The notes under the pieces are model-generated. The model searched no databases. It was not told the DNA's origin and saw nothing but the letters and a program-made list of their open reading frames with translations. This document shows, in pieces, positions 36,701 through 46,300 of a stretch of DNA of 64,000 nucleotides. The stretch's first letter is position 1. Every line of letters starts with the position of its first letter. This DNA comes from Perognathus longimembris pacificus (lineage: Eukaryota; Chordata; Mammalia; Rodentia; Heteromyidae): assembly GCF_023159225.1 (NCBI RefSeq), contig NC_063170.1, positions 20,366,735 to 20,430,734 on the forward strand, read 5' to 3'. The translations under genes were made by a program, and so were the position numbers.

Positions 36701-38007
36701 CCAGAGAGGGCAAGACCCTGCGCAGGGACACACAGCAAGGTGCTGGCAAAACATTCCCTATTTGACACCCCCCCCCCCCCCACACACACACATTTCCCAA
36801 TGCTCACTGTCCCCGAACACCTCATGCCTCAGGGATCAAGCTCAGGTATTGGGGCTTGAGCAGTAGTTTGCTTTCACCCCTTATCCCACCCCCCCCCCAC
36901 TCCCCACCTCCTCCCACTGATTCTGCTCCATGGAGATATCCTGGAGACGGAGACTTGTTCTCTCACTCTTCTAAACTGGCTGTGCACCCTCAGGCAAAGT
37001 GCCACCTTTTCTGAGCCTCCACCTGCCAAAGGAGCTGCCCCAGTGGTCTGTGGAGGAGGTGGGCTCCCACAGAAATGGTGAAATGGTGACAACAGAGAAT
37101 CCTTGCTCTCTCCTGCTTCAAGACCTGTCCTGATTTACTGGTTAGCTGTGCTTTTTCAGGCCAGTGTCTAAACCTCTCTGGGCTTCCATCTTACAGATAT
37201 CAGCAGAGCTGACTACCCCTTGCCTTATCAGGTCCTCTCCTACAGAAAGCAGGTGACTATAGATGGAAGCCTGGAAGGAGGAGGAGAAGGTTGGGGAGAC
37301 TCGACCAGTACAGACCAGTGCAGCCATGACAAGTTCCATCCTAAACTGCAGTGACCTTGACCTTCAGTGGTCCTGACTCCCCTTTTCCTGATAGCCTTGA
37401 CATCAAGGAGGGGAGAAAGTCCTGGCTGTCCCCTAGGCTGGAGCGAAGCCTAGCCCGGTGGGAAGACCCAGTGGCTGTGTCCAGGGCCTTCCACCTCCTC
37501 CCCATGGGGGCCTCCTGGACCTCCCCGCCTTCTCACACCCACCCGAAGCCCCTTCCTTCCTGGGTCACCCAGCAGCCGCCTGCCCCTCTGCACCAAGCAG
37601 GCAGTGGCTGGGGGGGGGGGGGGGGGAGCTCTCCCCCTCCCCGCAAGGATGGGTCTGCAGCTGCTCCCGGGTCCTTTCCCATACAGCCTCTTCTGCTTCC
37701 TCGGCAAGGGGGTGTCCTGGGGGTGCCCAGTGTCAGTCCTGGGGGCCCCGGTGTCGGGGCTGGGGTCCCTGGAGTCAGGACTGGGGAGGCCCTAGGTTGG
37801 GCCCGGGGTCCCCGGTGTCGAGGCTGGGGGGACCCCGGTGTCGGGGTGTCGGGGCTGGGGAGGCCCTAGGGTTGGGTCCGGGGGTCCCGAGCGGGGCCTG
37901 GGCCCGCGCCCTCCTCTCCGTGCCGGGCTCCACTCACCAGCCAGCAGCGCGGTCAGATGGCACAGCGCGGCCAGGCGCAGCAGCCAGGGCAGCGGCCTCG
38001 GAGCCAT
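28546..38007 (-). CDS. CX3CL1: CX3CL1 (fractalkine), three coding exons, join of 28546-29557, 31732-31852 and 37938-38007
   Basis: Membrane-bound chemokine, ligand of CX3CR1, acting in leukocyte adhesion when anchored and chemotaxis when shed. The joined exons give 70+121+1012 nt, i.e. 400 residues plus stop; the human protein has 397. Residues 1-24 are a signal peptide (MAPRPLPWLLRL start). Residues 25-100 are the chemokine domain with the diagnostic C-X3-C (Cys32, Cys36) and partners Cys58 and Cys74. Residues about 101-344 are a Ser/Thr/Pro-rich mucin stalk, about 345-366 a transmembrane helix (GLLAFLGLLFCLGVAMF), and the cytoplasmic tail ends YVLVPV as in other mammals. Both introns are GT-AG. 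The phases join cleanly: exon 1 ends in G, exon 2 starts GA; exon 2 ends AT, exon 3 starts C. No frameshift or premature stop was seen. It lies about 4.3 kb downstream, in transcription sense, of CCL22 on the same strand. Identification is from family knowledge; expression is not shown. Confidence 0.97.
29054..29115. repeat. CX3CL1: Short tandem repeat within the CX3CL1 mucin stalk
   Basis: Repeats of about 18 bp (ggagcctgggtggaggg and variants) encode the STQAP-type stalk residues. Confidence 0.75.
29825..29885 (-). mobile_element. SINE right-unit fragment
   Basis: catggggcttgaactcaggg only; downstream of CX3CL1 exon 2, in intron 2. Confidence 0.7.
29905..29938. repeat. AT-rich trinucleotide repeat
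   Basis: (att)n changing to (aac/aat)n. Confidence 0.8.
30162..30372 (-). mobile_element. Dimeric tRNA-derived SINE in CX3CL1 intron 2
   Basis: Target-site duplication ccattgggatctt; same strand as the gene. Confidence 0.93.
30960..30990. repeat. (TG)n microsatellite, interrupted
   Basis: tgtgtgtgtgtgtgtgagca followed by cacgcg variants, in CX3CL1 intron 2 next to a SINE. Confidence 0.8.
31000..31235 (-). mobile_element. 7SL/tRNA chimeric SINE in CX3CL1 intron 2
   Basis: ggggcttgaactcacagctt through ttgctagaattataggcatg. Confidence 0.87.
31732..31852 (-). CDS. CX3CL1: CX3CL1 coding exon 2 (chemokine N-loop and CX3C motif)
   Basis: Encodes QHLGVTKCNITC and onward to SCGKRAI, carrying three of the four chemokine cysteines. 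The acceptor is CAG just above 31852 and the donor GTAGGT at 31726-31731. Confidence 0.95.
32068..32270 (-). mobile_element. Dimeric tRNA-derived SINE in CX3CL1 intron 1
   Basis: ttgccagtcctggggcttga through ggccacgttcccagccct. Confidence 0.9.
32872..33098 (+). mobile_element. 7SL/tRNA chimeric SINE in CX3CL1 intron 1
   Basis: ggctcaggcatgcaatccta through ttcaagccccagactggcac. Confidence 0.87.
33154..33203. repeat. (GGA)n microsatellite
   Basis: About 16 GGA units in CX3CL1 intron 1. Confidence 0.95.
33606..33692 (+). mobile_element. tRNA-derived ID-like monomer
   Basis: ggctgggggtgtggctcaag with a degraded B box; unlike the dimeric family, a single unit. Confidence 0.65.
33735..33796. repeat. 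(CA)n microsatellite
   Basis: Over 20 CA units in CX3CL1 intron 1. Confidence 0.95.
34455..35025. repeat. Degenerate (CATC)n satellite-like tract
   Basis: About 570 bp of imperfect catccatccatc and cacccatcca units in CX3CL1 intron 1. The long open frame here reflects composition only. Confidence 0.9.
36300..36440 (+). promoter_or_regulatory. Candidate regulatory element in CX3CL1 intron 1
   Basis: Repeat-free stretch with tgcgtcag, tttgttatataaagcgcg (TATA-like, plus strand, about 36373), a gcggagcggccgcc GC core and gctgacgcagc (AP-1-like) within 140 bp. Its role as enhancer or antisense promoter is inference. Confidence 0.35.
37727..37905. repeat. GC-rich tandem duplication in CX3CL1 intron 1
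   Basis: The motif ctggggaggccctagg starts at 37781 and again at 37855, a 74-bp period, with shorter internal ggtgtcgggg repeats. It lies just inside intron 1, next to the exon 1 donor. Confidence 0.75.
37938..38007 (-). CDS. CX3CL1: CX3CL1 coding exon 1 (signal peptide)
   Basis: The ATG (cat at 38005-38007) starts a 23-codon hydrophobic signal peptide, followed by the donor GTGAGT at 37932-37937. The next upstream feature is a TATA box about 95 bp away. The exon was found by reading the reverse complement. Confidence 0.95.
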
Positions 38008-38100
38008 GGCTGAGGGTTGGCGAGGTCGCGGCCTGGAGCGGGGCCGGAGCGGGCCGCGGATCGGAGCGCAAGGCTGTCCCTCCGCCGCCCGCCTCGGTCG

Positions 38101-38109
38101 CCTTTTATA
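38101..38109 (-). promoter_or_regulatory. CX3CL1: CX3CL1 TATA box
   Basis: The gene strand reads TATAAAAGG, 94 bp upstream of the ATG, placing transcription start near 38075 and giving a 5' UTR of roughly 70 bp. Confidence 0.8.
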
Positions 38110-38280
38110 AGGGGCTCGGCTGCCTCCGCCTCCGGCCCCCGCGGGCGAGGGCGGCGGGAGGGAGCGCGGGGCGCAGCGGCGGCGCTGAATTCCCGGGGAC
38201 GTTGCCAAGGAACCGGCGGCTCGGCGCGCTCTGCCACCGTCGCCAACGCCCGCTGCAGGGGAGGCGCCCGCCCTGCCCGG

Positions 38281-38335
38281 CCCGGCCCCAGCCCCGGCCC
38301 CGGCCCCGGCCCCAGCCCCGGCCCCGGCCCGCGCC
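38281..38335. repeat. (CCCCGG/CCCCAG)n hexamer run in the CX3CL1 promoter
   Basis: About nine near-perfect hexamers, starting about 170 bp upstream of the TATA box. The gene strand carries repeated GGGG tracts spaced by two bases. Confidence 0.85.
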
Positions 38336-39591
38336 CGCTCCGCCTCCAGCCGCGCCGGCTCGGCTCCAGCGCCAGCCCGCGCCCACCCTGCCACCCTGGG
38401 ACTCCCAGGTTCAAAGGGCTGGGTCTCCTCCCGGCGAGCCCACCCGCCCGTCCCCCGGAAGCCGGGACACGCCCCCGGGCTGACCCTGCCCCCACTCTTA
38501 AGTGGAGGACCGGCCAGTGCTCTCCCTACCCCCTCCAAGCCAGGTCTGGCACCGTGATGGACCCCCAACTTTCATCCCTTTAGATCCTCAAGCTCCAAAT
38601 TGAGCTGCTGGGCACCTTGCGCATGGATGCACTCTCTGAGCCAGCCCCAAACAGGGCAGTGTATGCTAGAACAATGATGGAATCCCACTTCTCCATTAGA
38701 GACAGGCTGGGAGACTGAGGCCCAGGGGCTCAGAGCTGGGGCCCGGCTGTTCTAGGTCATACAGAACACTGGGATGGAGAAGCCTCCTTCCACCACCACC
38801 CAGAAGAGGGTTCAAGGTTTGGTCAAGGACAAGCCTGGACACAGAACTCAGCCCTGGTCTCTAGCTTCCAGCCTCCAGCTCCTCAGCCTCCTTTGCTGCT
38901 TTTGCAAGGCTCAGGCCCTAGCTCTAGCTCCATGTTAACCAGGTACTTTCTCCATGAGACCAGGTGGGACCAGTCAGCAGCAGTTAGGGGAGCACAGTAT
39001 ACCTGTCTTCTGGAACCTTCCCCAAAGGCAGGAGTGAGTGAGCATCAGGCCATGAAGAACTGTGGAGCACAAGCCTTGTCGAGCCTCAGTCCAGGAATGA
39101 ACTGTGCTGGCCACTGGGCCTCCAGCCAGAGAGAAAACCAGTTTGTCTGGGAACCTGTGTCCCAGGGTCTAGGTTGGGTTGGGACCTCTCATTCTCTCCT
39201 GCCACCCCATTCCTAGGCAGTTGGGTCACCTGGGGGCACGGGTGGGAAGGCTGGGTGCTGTGTCTGGGAGCCACCCAGGCAGGGGTTAGTGCTCACAGGC
39301 GCTCAGAGAACCTTGCCAGCCGTGCAGATAAGCTGGGGAACCTCGAGTTTATACTGTCTTTAATTTCCAAAGTCTTATTTTCTAGCTGGAGAGACTTGGA
39401 TCCAGAGAGAGACAGTGGAGTGATAAAACCAAGGTCCCCGACTCTTTGTCCTATGCTGTGAAGAAAAGAGGAGGTCAGGGTCCTGGAAAGTGGGGAAAGG
39501 AGAGGGAGAAGAGGAAAGGAGGAGGAAGAGGAAAGGGAAAAGGAGGTGAAGAAGAGAGATTATCCTGCAAAGCCTCACACAATTTTCTCTC

Positions 39592-39592
39592 T

Positions 39593-39638
<46 letters not shown>

Positions 39639-39640
39639 AT
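39592..39640. repeat. (TG)n microsatellite
   Basis: About 22 TG units, directly next to the SINE at 39645. Confidence 0.95.
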
Positions 39641-39644
39641 GCTG

Positions 39645-39870
39645 GTTCTGGGGCTTGAACTCAGGGCCTGGGAGCTATCTCTGATCTTTCATGTTCAAGG
39701 CTAGTGCTCTCTCACTTGAGCCACAGCTCCACTTCCACCTTTCTGGTGGTTAATTAGAGATAAAAATCTCATGGACATTCTTGCCCAGGCTGGCTTTGAA
39801 TCATGATCCTCAGATCTCAGCTTCTTGAATAGCTAGGATTATAGGTATGAGCTACCAGCACCCAGCTTGC
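39645..39870 (-). mobile_element. 7SL/tRNA chimeric SINE
   Basis: tggggcttgaactcagggcc through tagctaggattataggtatg. Confidence 0.88.
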
Positions 39871-40536
39871 TTTTATTTTTGAACTAGGATCCAATCTAGA
39901 TCTATGTATAGCAGAGGGTTACTTTCCTTTTGTCTTTTTTTAGATCACATGAATGATTTTTAAATAACACTGACTTTGGGAAGTCACCACCCTTGTCTTG
40001 GACAAGTTTGTCATTCTCTACTTACCAAGGTATTTCCTTGTGAGTCATGTAATGTATTCCTCTATCCCATATTATTTCCTATAAACCAGAACTGAGCTCT
40101 GCAGGCCCATTTAGGTCGGAGTTACGATCTCTTGGCAAGAGTCTATTGTGAGTCATTCTGGGCATTTCACCCTTCAGTGAGGGCAGGCAAACATGACCCC
40201 CACTCTGCTATTCGTCTGATGGACTGATGATTGATGGGTAAGTGACCCACTTCTCCACTTCTCTTGTAACTCACAGGAAGGCTGGCTCCAGGCAGGATTT
40301 TGACACCCACCCAGACAGAGGGAAGAGGCTAATCAAGATGAAAGTACAGTGGCCCCCATCAGGACATAGGCAATGGCTCCAAGCCATTGCTCTGAGGATG
40401 GGGTCTTGAGGGAGGCTGTGACTGGACCATAGTATGAAGGATTTTGAAGCCAAGTAAAGAACAAAAGCAAAAGAAACATGGGAAGGCTTTGAGACAAGAG
40501 ATAACTAGAAATGACAGAAAAGTGGACACAAGCCAG

Positions 40537-40775
40537 GGGCTGGTGGCTCACACTTGTAATCCTAGCTACTCAGGAAGCTGAGATCTGAGGATCGCAGTTC
40601 AAAGCTCGCCCAGGCAGGAAAGTTCATGGGGCTCTTAAATGTCCAATAAACTACTCCTAAAAAGCTGGAAGTGGAGCTGTGGCCCAAGTGCTAGAGCACT
40701 AGATTATTGAACAAAAGAAGCTCAAGGACAGTGTCTAGGCCCTAAGTTCAAGCCCTGGGACAGGAAAAAAAAAAA
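40537..40775 (+). mobile_element. 7SL/tRNA chimeric SINE
   Basis: ggtggctcacacttgtaatc through caagccctgggacagg with A-tail. Confidence 0.88.
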
Positions 40776-40834
40776 TAACAAGCAAACAAGCAAGCAACCA
40801 ACCAACCAAGAGAGGGCACAATGCAATGCATAGC

Positions 40835-41030
40835 CTACAAAATTAAGAAAACTAAGGGAAGGGGTGGGGTTGGGAGGGATGGAGAGAATGATGAAAGGGT
40901 GAAAAATTGTGTTAGGAGTTTTAGAAGAATTGATCACGATGTGTTTTATTCATCAACTGCTTTATTAAATGGAAACCTTTTTGTACAACTAGGGATAATA
41001 AAAATAGATTTTAAAAGGAAAAGGAAAAAA
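40835..41030 (+). mobile_element. LINE 3'-tail-like fragment
   Basis: Resembles the 3' UTR end at 62190-62640 (acaaaattaagaaaactaag, G-rich tract, ttgtacaactagggataata). Confidence 0.5.
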
Positions 41031-41049
41031 AGAAAGAAAAGTGGGCACA

Positions 41050-41260
41050 TGAACCAGACACAATGGCTCATGCCTGTAACCTCAGCTACTCAGGAGGTAG
41101 AGATTAGGACTGTTATTGAAGGCCAAACGGGGCGGTGGGGGGGGGGGGGAAGTTAACAAAGCCCGATGTAGTGATGTACACGTTTAATCCCAGCTCAGTG
41201 GGGGAATCACAAGTAGGAGGATCACAATCCAAACCTGGCCAGGAAAGTGCAAGGCCCCTT
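41050..41260 (+). mobile_element. Two partial 7SL-like SINE fragments
   Basis: aatggctcatgcctgtaacc at 41060 and a second diverged start at 41165 (gtgatgtacacgtttaatcc), split by a G run. Confidence 0.6.
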
Positions 41261-41267
41261 TTGTTGT

Positions 41268-41470
41268 TGTTGTCGGTTGTGGGACTTGAACTCTAGGCCT
41301 GGGTGCTGTCTCTGAGCTCTTCAGCTCGAGGCTAGCACTCTATCACTTTGAGCCACAGCTCCACTTCCAATTTTCGGGTGGTTAATTGGAAGTAAGAGTC
41401 TCATGGACTTTCCTGCCCAGGCTGGCTTTGAACCTCGATCCTCAGGTTTCCTGTGCAGTCATTGGCTATG
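41268..41470 (-). mobile_element. 7SL/tRNA chimeric SINE, truncated
   Basis: gtgggacttgaactctaggc through ttcctgcccaggctggct. Confidence 0.8.
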
Positions 41471-42404
41471 CTCCCCAACACATCCAGGGAGTATCCCTGC
41501 CCACAACTACCTCCAGTGACCAGGATCTCGGTGCCCCAGAGGACAGGGGGCCTCTGCTGTGCTTGAGGGACAGGAGGGGTCCCCCACTTTGGAATACAAC
41601 AAAGCTGAGGAGACAAGGATGGGGAGATCGAAGGTTTCTTGCATGACTTGGGGGGGGGGAGTAGAGATGGTTCTGGGTGTGTGTGGGGGGGGGGTTGACC
41701 AGGCTTTCCTTTTCCTGTCCCCTGACTGGCAGGGACAACCCATGGAGAGAGGCTGCCATGAAGGGGACAGCAAGTGGTGGATGAAGACTCTGCCATCTTT
41801 GCAGAGCAGGCTGTGTTGGGAGTCTGGGGGAAGGGGGCTCAGCTAGTTGGGAAAGCCAGGACTTTAGGGGACACCAGCACCAGATGACCCACCTCTTCCC
41901 GACTCCCCTCCTCTTCCCCCCACACCCAGCCTGGCTCTGCTTCCCAGCATCCATTGTGATCAGAGTGGCCATGGGGCCAACTCCACCAACAGCATGTGGC
42001 AGAACAGTGGGCACTGCTGTGGCCTGGCTCATAGCATCCTGGAGCCACAATCCCCCTTCTGGTCCCCTCTGTCATAGAGGAGGGTGGAGCCATGAGAAGC
42101 CAGGAAAGAGGCTGGAGGATATCTGCAAGACCCGGGCGGGACATTGAACAGCTGCCTGGAACTCAAGGTGGAATGGATGGGTCAGTCAGTCCTCCTGGTG
42201 CTGGTCCCCGGGGCTGCCTGGTGGAGTGGCTGAGGGCTCTGGAACCTGAGCCTTCACTTCCCTGCTGCCCCTGGGTCCACTCACAGAGCCTCAGCAGGAA
42301 GCCACATGGTATTTCAGTGTCAAAGCCCCCACTGTGGGAGACGGGCTGTGATGCCCAGCGAAGCTCACAAGGACCACGAGCCAAGCAGATGCTGTTGGGA
42401 ACCA

Positions 42405-42410
42405 TTTATT
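42405..42410 (-). terminator. CCL22: CCL22 polyadenylation signal AATAAA
   Basis: tttatt on the plus strand reads AATAAA within GGAAAATAAATGG on the gene strand. Confidence 0.6.
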
Positions 42411-42837
42411 TTCCAGAAGGCCTAAGCAGCAGCAGCAGGACATATGAGGGATTCTGGGACTCTGAGAGCTCTGCTTGTAGCCAACATCCTCCCCCCCATA
42501 TGCTGTGGTGCGTACCCCACCACAGTCAGCAGCCTCCGGGGGCCAGGAAAGTGCTACCTTGTGTCCCCATTCCCTTTAGTTCCTAAAGTTCTCCCATTCA
42601 GCCATTTGGTCCCATAAGTGTCCTCTTTTCATATATAAATATAACCATAGTGTATAATACTGAGCCAAGATAGTCATTGACACCATAGCAAGAACTTGCG
42701 TATCAGCTATTGAAGGAAGGAGACAAAGTGGAAGGGGGCAGGCTTCCTAAGTGTTGGGACCCGGAGGACCACTAAAAGTCTAAGGGAACAACAAGCGAAA
42801 AGATCAATTGTGTAGTTGAAATAAGAGATTAATCATG

Positions 42838-43045
42838 GGGCTGGGGATATGGCCTAGTGGCAAGAGTGTTTGTCTCGTATACATGAGGCCCTGGGTTCAA
42901 TTCCTCAGCACCACATATATACAGAAAACAGCCAGAAGTGGCACTGTGGCTCAAGTGGCAGAGTGCTAGCCTTGAGCAGAAAGAAGCCAGGGACAGTGCT
43001 CAGGCCCTGAGTCCAAGCCCTAGGACTGGCCAAAAAAAAAAAAAG
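42838..43045 (+). mobile_element. Dimeric tRNA-derived SINE in the CCL22 3' UTR
   Basis: Target-site duplication gagattaatcat. Antisense to CCL22; good A and B boxes in the left unit. Confidence 0.93.
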
Positions 43046-43810
43046 AGAGAGAGATTAATCATTCCGCCCAGCTGGCTGGAAGGATGCGCTCTCTATGTTC
43101 ACAGGTAATTGGTGTCTGTGGAGAGTGAGGAGAAATTACTTTCATCTAGTCAGCTTGCAGCTCCCTTCTGAGCCTGCATTCAGACCCCGGATCAGTGCTG
43201 GAGTCTAGAAGTCAGGAGCAGTGAGGACAAGGGAGGCAGGAAAACTTCCGTCCACCCAGTGAGGCTGGCAGATAAGCCCTGAACCCCAAGAATTATGAGC
43301 AGACTGTGGTCAGGTCTGTCAAGAGCAGGCAGAGGGCCAGGCATGTCTGGGAGGTGAGACTTGCTGGTGCCTGTTTGGGCCCGGCAAAGTGTGGAGGGAA
43401 GGGGGAGCTGGAGCTGCAGGTCGCTGACATGCATTCTGGGTACCAGGTACCTCCCAGGAGAGATCCACACTGGAAATAGGTGGTGTGGGCTTGGGGAGTG
43501 GGATGGTGGGGGAGAGAGACTGGGGGAAGGGAGGCACCCAGATCTAGTGAGCAGGGAGCCGGGCAGAGCTCTGACCTTACCAGGGAAGGAATGGGTTGTG
43601 TCCGTCCCCCTGCCCCCAAGGTCTGCAGTGGAGCAGAGGAGGGGTAGAGAGGCTGGAGGGGAGGAGGGTGTGGGTGGGAGGCCTGGCTGGAGGTACCACA
43701 TGCAGGGATGGAATGCAGAGAAGCTTGGTAGATGCTGGGATGGCAGAGAGGCAGGGCATGGTGAGCCTTCCCGGAACAGCCGAGGTTAAGGTCATCAGAG
43801 CCCCTGGTCC

Positions 43811-43892
43811 TTAGCCCAACCTCCGGAGTATCTTCTTCACCCAAGGCATTCTGGGATTGGCACAGATCTCCAGGCCCCTGAGGGTTTCCAAG
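43811..43892 (-). CDS. CCL22: CCL22 coding exon 3 (C-terminal helix)
   Basis: The acceptor CTCCCTCCAG is followed by LETLRGLEICANPRMPW and the C-terminal amphipathic helix, then a TAA stop at 43811-43813. It is too short to stand out as an open frame and was found from the EICA...PWVK signature. Confidence 0.93.
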
Positions 43893-45874
43893 CTGGAGGG
43901 AGGAATGCCAGCAGGCACGTCTCAGTGTGGGTATGTGGTGAGGATGCCCTCCACCCCTGGGAGCACCTACTGTATGTATGTGGGGTTCAGCATTGATGAG
44001 CCACCTACTGGATGCAAACCACATTTCTTTAGGGGAAGAAGGGGAAGTAAGCCCGCAAGTCCTTTCTGGACTACCAGCCTAGCCTTGGGCCACCAAATAA
44101 AAATTCAAGCCACAAAATCAAATTTCAGGCTGCAAAATGCAATGCTCCAGGGTCTCATCATGTCACTGACATTGCCTTGAGAAAGAGTGTATTCACTAGT
44201 GGCCAAGATTGGTAAGTTGGGAGCCACTATCTTGGGATTAGCTCTGCCATTTCTTAGCAAGCCATTTGGCTTCCCAAAGCCTCGGTTTCCCCACCTACGA
44301 AATGGAGATGACAACCCATAGATTGAAGATTTGATGAATGAACACACCCTGACATGCTCCGTAAAGCATGTCCTGTGCATCCAGCCCTGGCCTGCTGCCT
44401 GCAATGCACTAGGGGCCCCATGCTATTGACTGATATATTTATTTGTCTTAATTCTTGGCACACCCAAGCCTGGGTGAGGCCATCGCTCCCAGCCAGGCCT
44501 CCTGGCTTCCCTCCAGAGGCCCAGCCATTTCTCCCTCACCCCTGGGCTACCTCAGGCCACGCGCTTAGACCCTCTCAAACCCTGTGGCCCCAGTCCCCCC
44601 ACTTACACGACACCAGGCCTGTGGCAGGAGTCCGAGGTCCAGTAGACACGCCTTATCACAGACAGGGGCAGGCTGCGGTGGATGTAGTCCCGGCAGCAGA
44701 TGCTGTCCTCCACGTTGGTACCATAGGGGGCTGAAGAGGGACAGTCGGAGGACACAGAGGTCAGCCGTGGCCCCAAGGCCCTGACACTGGTCATTCAGTT
44801 TTGTTCTGCAGCCCTCAGAAACCACCACAAAAGCCACCAGGGCCCAAAACCTCCATCTATCCCCAACAGGGTCGGCTATAGGAGTTAGGTCCCAAATGAC
44901 CGAGCTCAATTATACCCTAGGCTTCTAGAAGGAGCCTTTCAGGCTTCCTATCCAGAGTGAGCTCTAAGGACCAGTGGCATGGCTCACCTGGGAGCTCAGG
45001 AGATGGTCTCGGCCCCTCCCCCTCCCTGCCAACCCCACAGTGCAGCACAGCATTGAGAGGTTGCTTCAACTCTAACTTCGTCTCCTTCATCCCCCTTCAC
45101 GATGCTCCAGTGAGACTACTACAGTCCAGAGAAGGAGAAGCTCTTGACTAAGGCCACACAGAAAAACTGGGGCAGAGCCAGGACCAAGACACACACAGGG
45201 GATGGACATACAGGTTTGGGTTCGAGTCATGCTCTGCCCTGAATTGCCAGGTCACCTTGGCCAAGTCACTGAACATCTTAGAGTTTCATTTTCTTCCCTG
45301 ACCAAAGGAGTAATGGCAGTGCTGACTTTCTGGGGTGGTGCTGGGGTGTCTTTCTGGAGACCCCAGACCTGTGAGCCTCGATTGGTCATGGCTGCCTGAC
45401 TCCCACTCCAGTGCTCACTTTTCTGTCTGGCTCTGGGCAAGAGAGACTCCAGTGAGAGGAAGAGGCTTCAGAGCAAAGCTGGTGTGATGGGAAGTCAGGA
45501 CCGGCATCTCAGGGTCCTGGCCCCATGGCCCTCTCCCTGTACACCCCCAGACCCTATGTTCCAGATGTCTAGGGCAGGAGATCCTGACCAGCTGAAACAG
45601 GTTCTAGAAGCAAGCCTCCAAGACTGCCCACTTAAGCCAGGCACTGGTGGCTCATGCCTGTAATCCCAGCTACTCAGGAGTCTGAGGTCTGAGGATCCTG
45701 GCTTGAAGCCAGCCTGGGCAGGAAAGTCCATGAGACTCTTATTAGCCAGCAGATAGCTGTGGTTCAAGTGGTAGAACACCAGCCTCGAACAAAAAAGCTA
45801 AGGGTTAGTACCTAGTCCCTGAGTTCAAGCCCCAGAACCAGCACAGAAAAAGACTTCCCATTAGATAGATAGAC

Positions 45875-45923
<49 letters not shown>

Positions 45924-46172
45924 ACACCGAGGCCCAGAGAAGCATTATAACTAACCCAAAGCTACAGAGCTAATGAGCTACAGAGCCAATGACAGACTGG
46001 ACTCTGGTGCTCCTGGTCCAGTGCTCTTTCCTGGAGAGGAATAGATGCCTTCATGTTGGCCCTGGCCTCCACAGAAAGCCATCCCACACTGAAGCTCACC
46101 TGTATCACTTGCTTGAAATGCCACCAAAAGCAGGAGCAGGGCTGCCAGGTATAGGGCTTGCAGGCTGGCCAT
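43811..46172 (-). CDS. CCL22: CCL22 (macrophage-derived chemokine), three coding exons, join of 43811-43892, 44607-44730 and 46100-46172
   Basis: Secreted CC chemokine, ligand of CCR4, made by dendritic cells and macrophages and attracting Th2 and regulatory T cells. The joined exons give 73+124+82 nt, i.e. 92 residues plus stop (human 93). Residues 1-24 are the signal peptide (MASLQALYLAALLLLLVAFQ). The mature part contains APYGTNVEDSICCRDYI, with the CC pair at Cys36-Cys37 and partners Cys60 and Cys76. YWTSDSCHRPGVV and EICANPRMPWVKKIL match the CCL22 core, not CCL17. Introns are GT-AG with donors GTGAGC and GTAAGT. Phases agree: exon 1 ends in G, exon 2 starts CC; exon 2 ends GT, exon 3 starts C. 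No disruption was seen. The mature C-terminus is RRLG rather than human NKLSQ. Confidence 0.97.
44607..44730 (-). CDS. CCL22: CCL22 coding exon 2 (CC motif)
   Basis: The acceptor CAG follows a pyrimidine tract (CCCTCTTCAG); the donor GTAAGT is at 44601-44606. It encodes the CC motif and the 30s loop through GVV. Confidence 0.95.
45633..45858 (+). mobile_element. 7SL/tRNA chimeric SINE in CCL22 intron 1
   Basis: ggtggctcatgcctgtaatc through caagccccagaaccagcac; its tail seeds a GATA microsatellite. Confidence 0.88.
45862..45922. repeat. (GATA)n microsatellite
   Basis: About 14 GATA/GACA units at the A-rich tail of the SINE at 45633-45855, in CCL22 intron 1. Confidence 0.95.
46100..46172 (-). 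CDS. CCL22: CCL22 coding exon 1 (signal peptide)
   Basis: 24 codons plus one base from the ATG at 46172, ending at the donor GTGAGC (46094-46099). An upstream ATG in another frame gives no chemokine sequence. Confidence 0.94.
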
Positions 46173-46225
46173 GCTCTGCCCAGGCCCAAGCCAGGTGTCT
46201 GCTCGCCAGAGGATGAGGAGGCCTA

Positions 46226-46300
46226 GTATTTAAGCATGGTTTCCACCGCCCTCACTCCCGCCCCCTCCCCCCACCCCGCCTGAAACCCCCAGCTTAGTCA
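46226..46300 (-). promoter_or_regulatory. CCL22: CCL22 proximal promoter: TATA-like box and candidate NF-kB and AP-1 sites
   Basis: The gene strand reads GCTTAAATA at 46227-46235, about 55 bp upstream of the ATG. Further upstream are GGGGGTTTCA (46281-46290), an imperfect NF-kB match, and TGACTAA (46294-46300), an AP-1-like heptamer. NF-kB control of CCL22 is known; the role of these sites is inference. Confidence 0.55.

Larger units (their letters stand above)
37700..38480. promoter_or_regulatory. CX3CL1: CpG-rich promoter island over CX3CL1 exon 1
   Basis: Dense CpG and GC content spans exon 1, the TATA box and about 370 bp upstream. It includes a CCCCGG/CCCCAG hexamer run at about 38281-38335 with G-quadruplex potential on the gene strand. 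Long open frames on both strands here are composition artefacts. Confidence 0.75.
38500..42380. other. Intergenic between CCL22 and CX3CL1
   Basis: Region upstream of the CX3CL1 promoter, with SINEs at 39645, 40537, 41050 and 41268, a TG repeat and unique sequence. No exon was recognised. Confidence 0.6.
42388..43810 (-). other. CCL22: CCL22 3' untranslated region
   Basis: About 1.4 kb from the stop codon to the first strong poly(A) signal. It contains one complete SINE (42838-43045) inserted in antisense to the gene. The true 3' end is inferred, not demonstrated. Confidence 0.55.

Noticed and set aside
37792..38568. Long overlapping open frames on both strands around CX3CL1 exon 1
   Set aside because: CpG-rich composition suppresses stop codons; only the 70-nt exon 1 has homology and splice signals.
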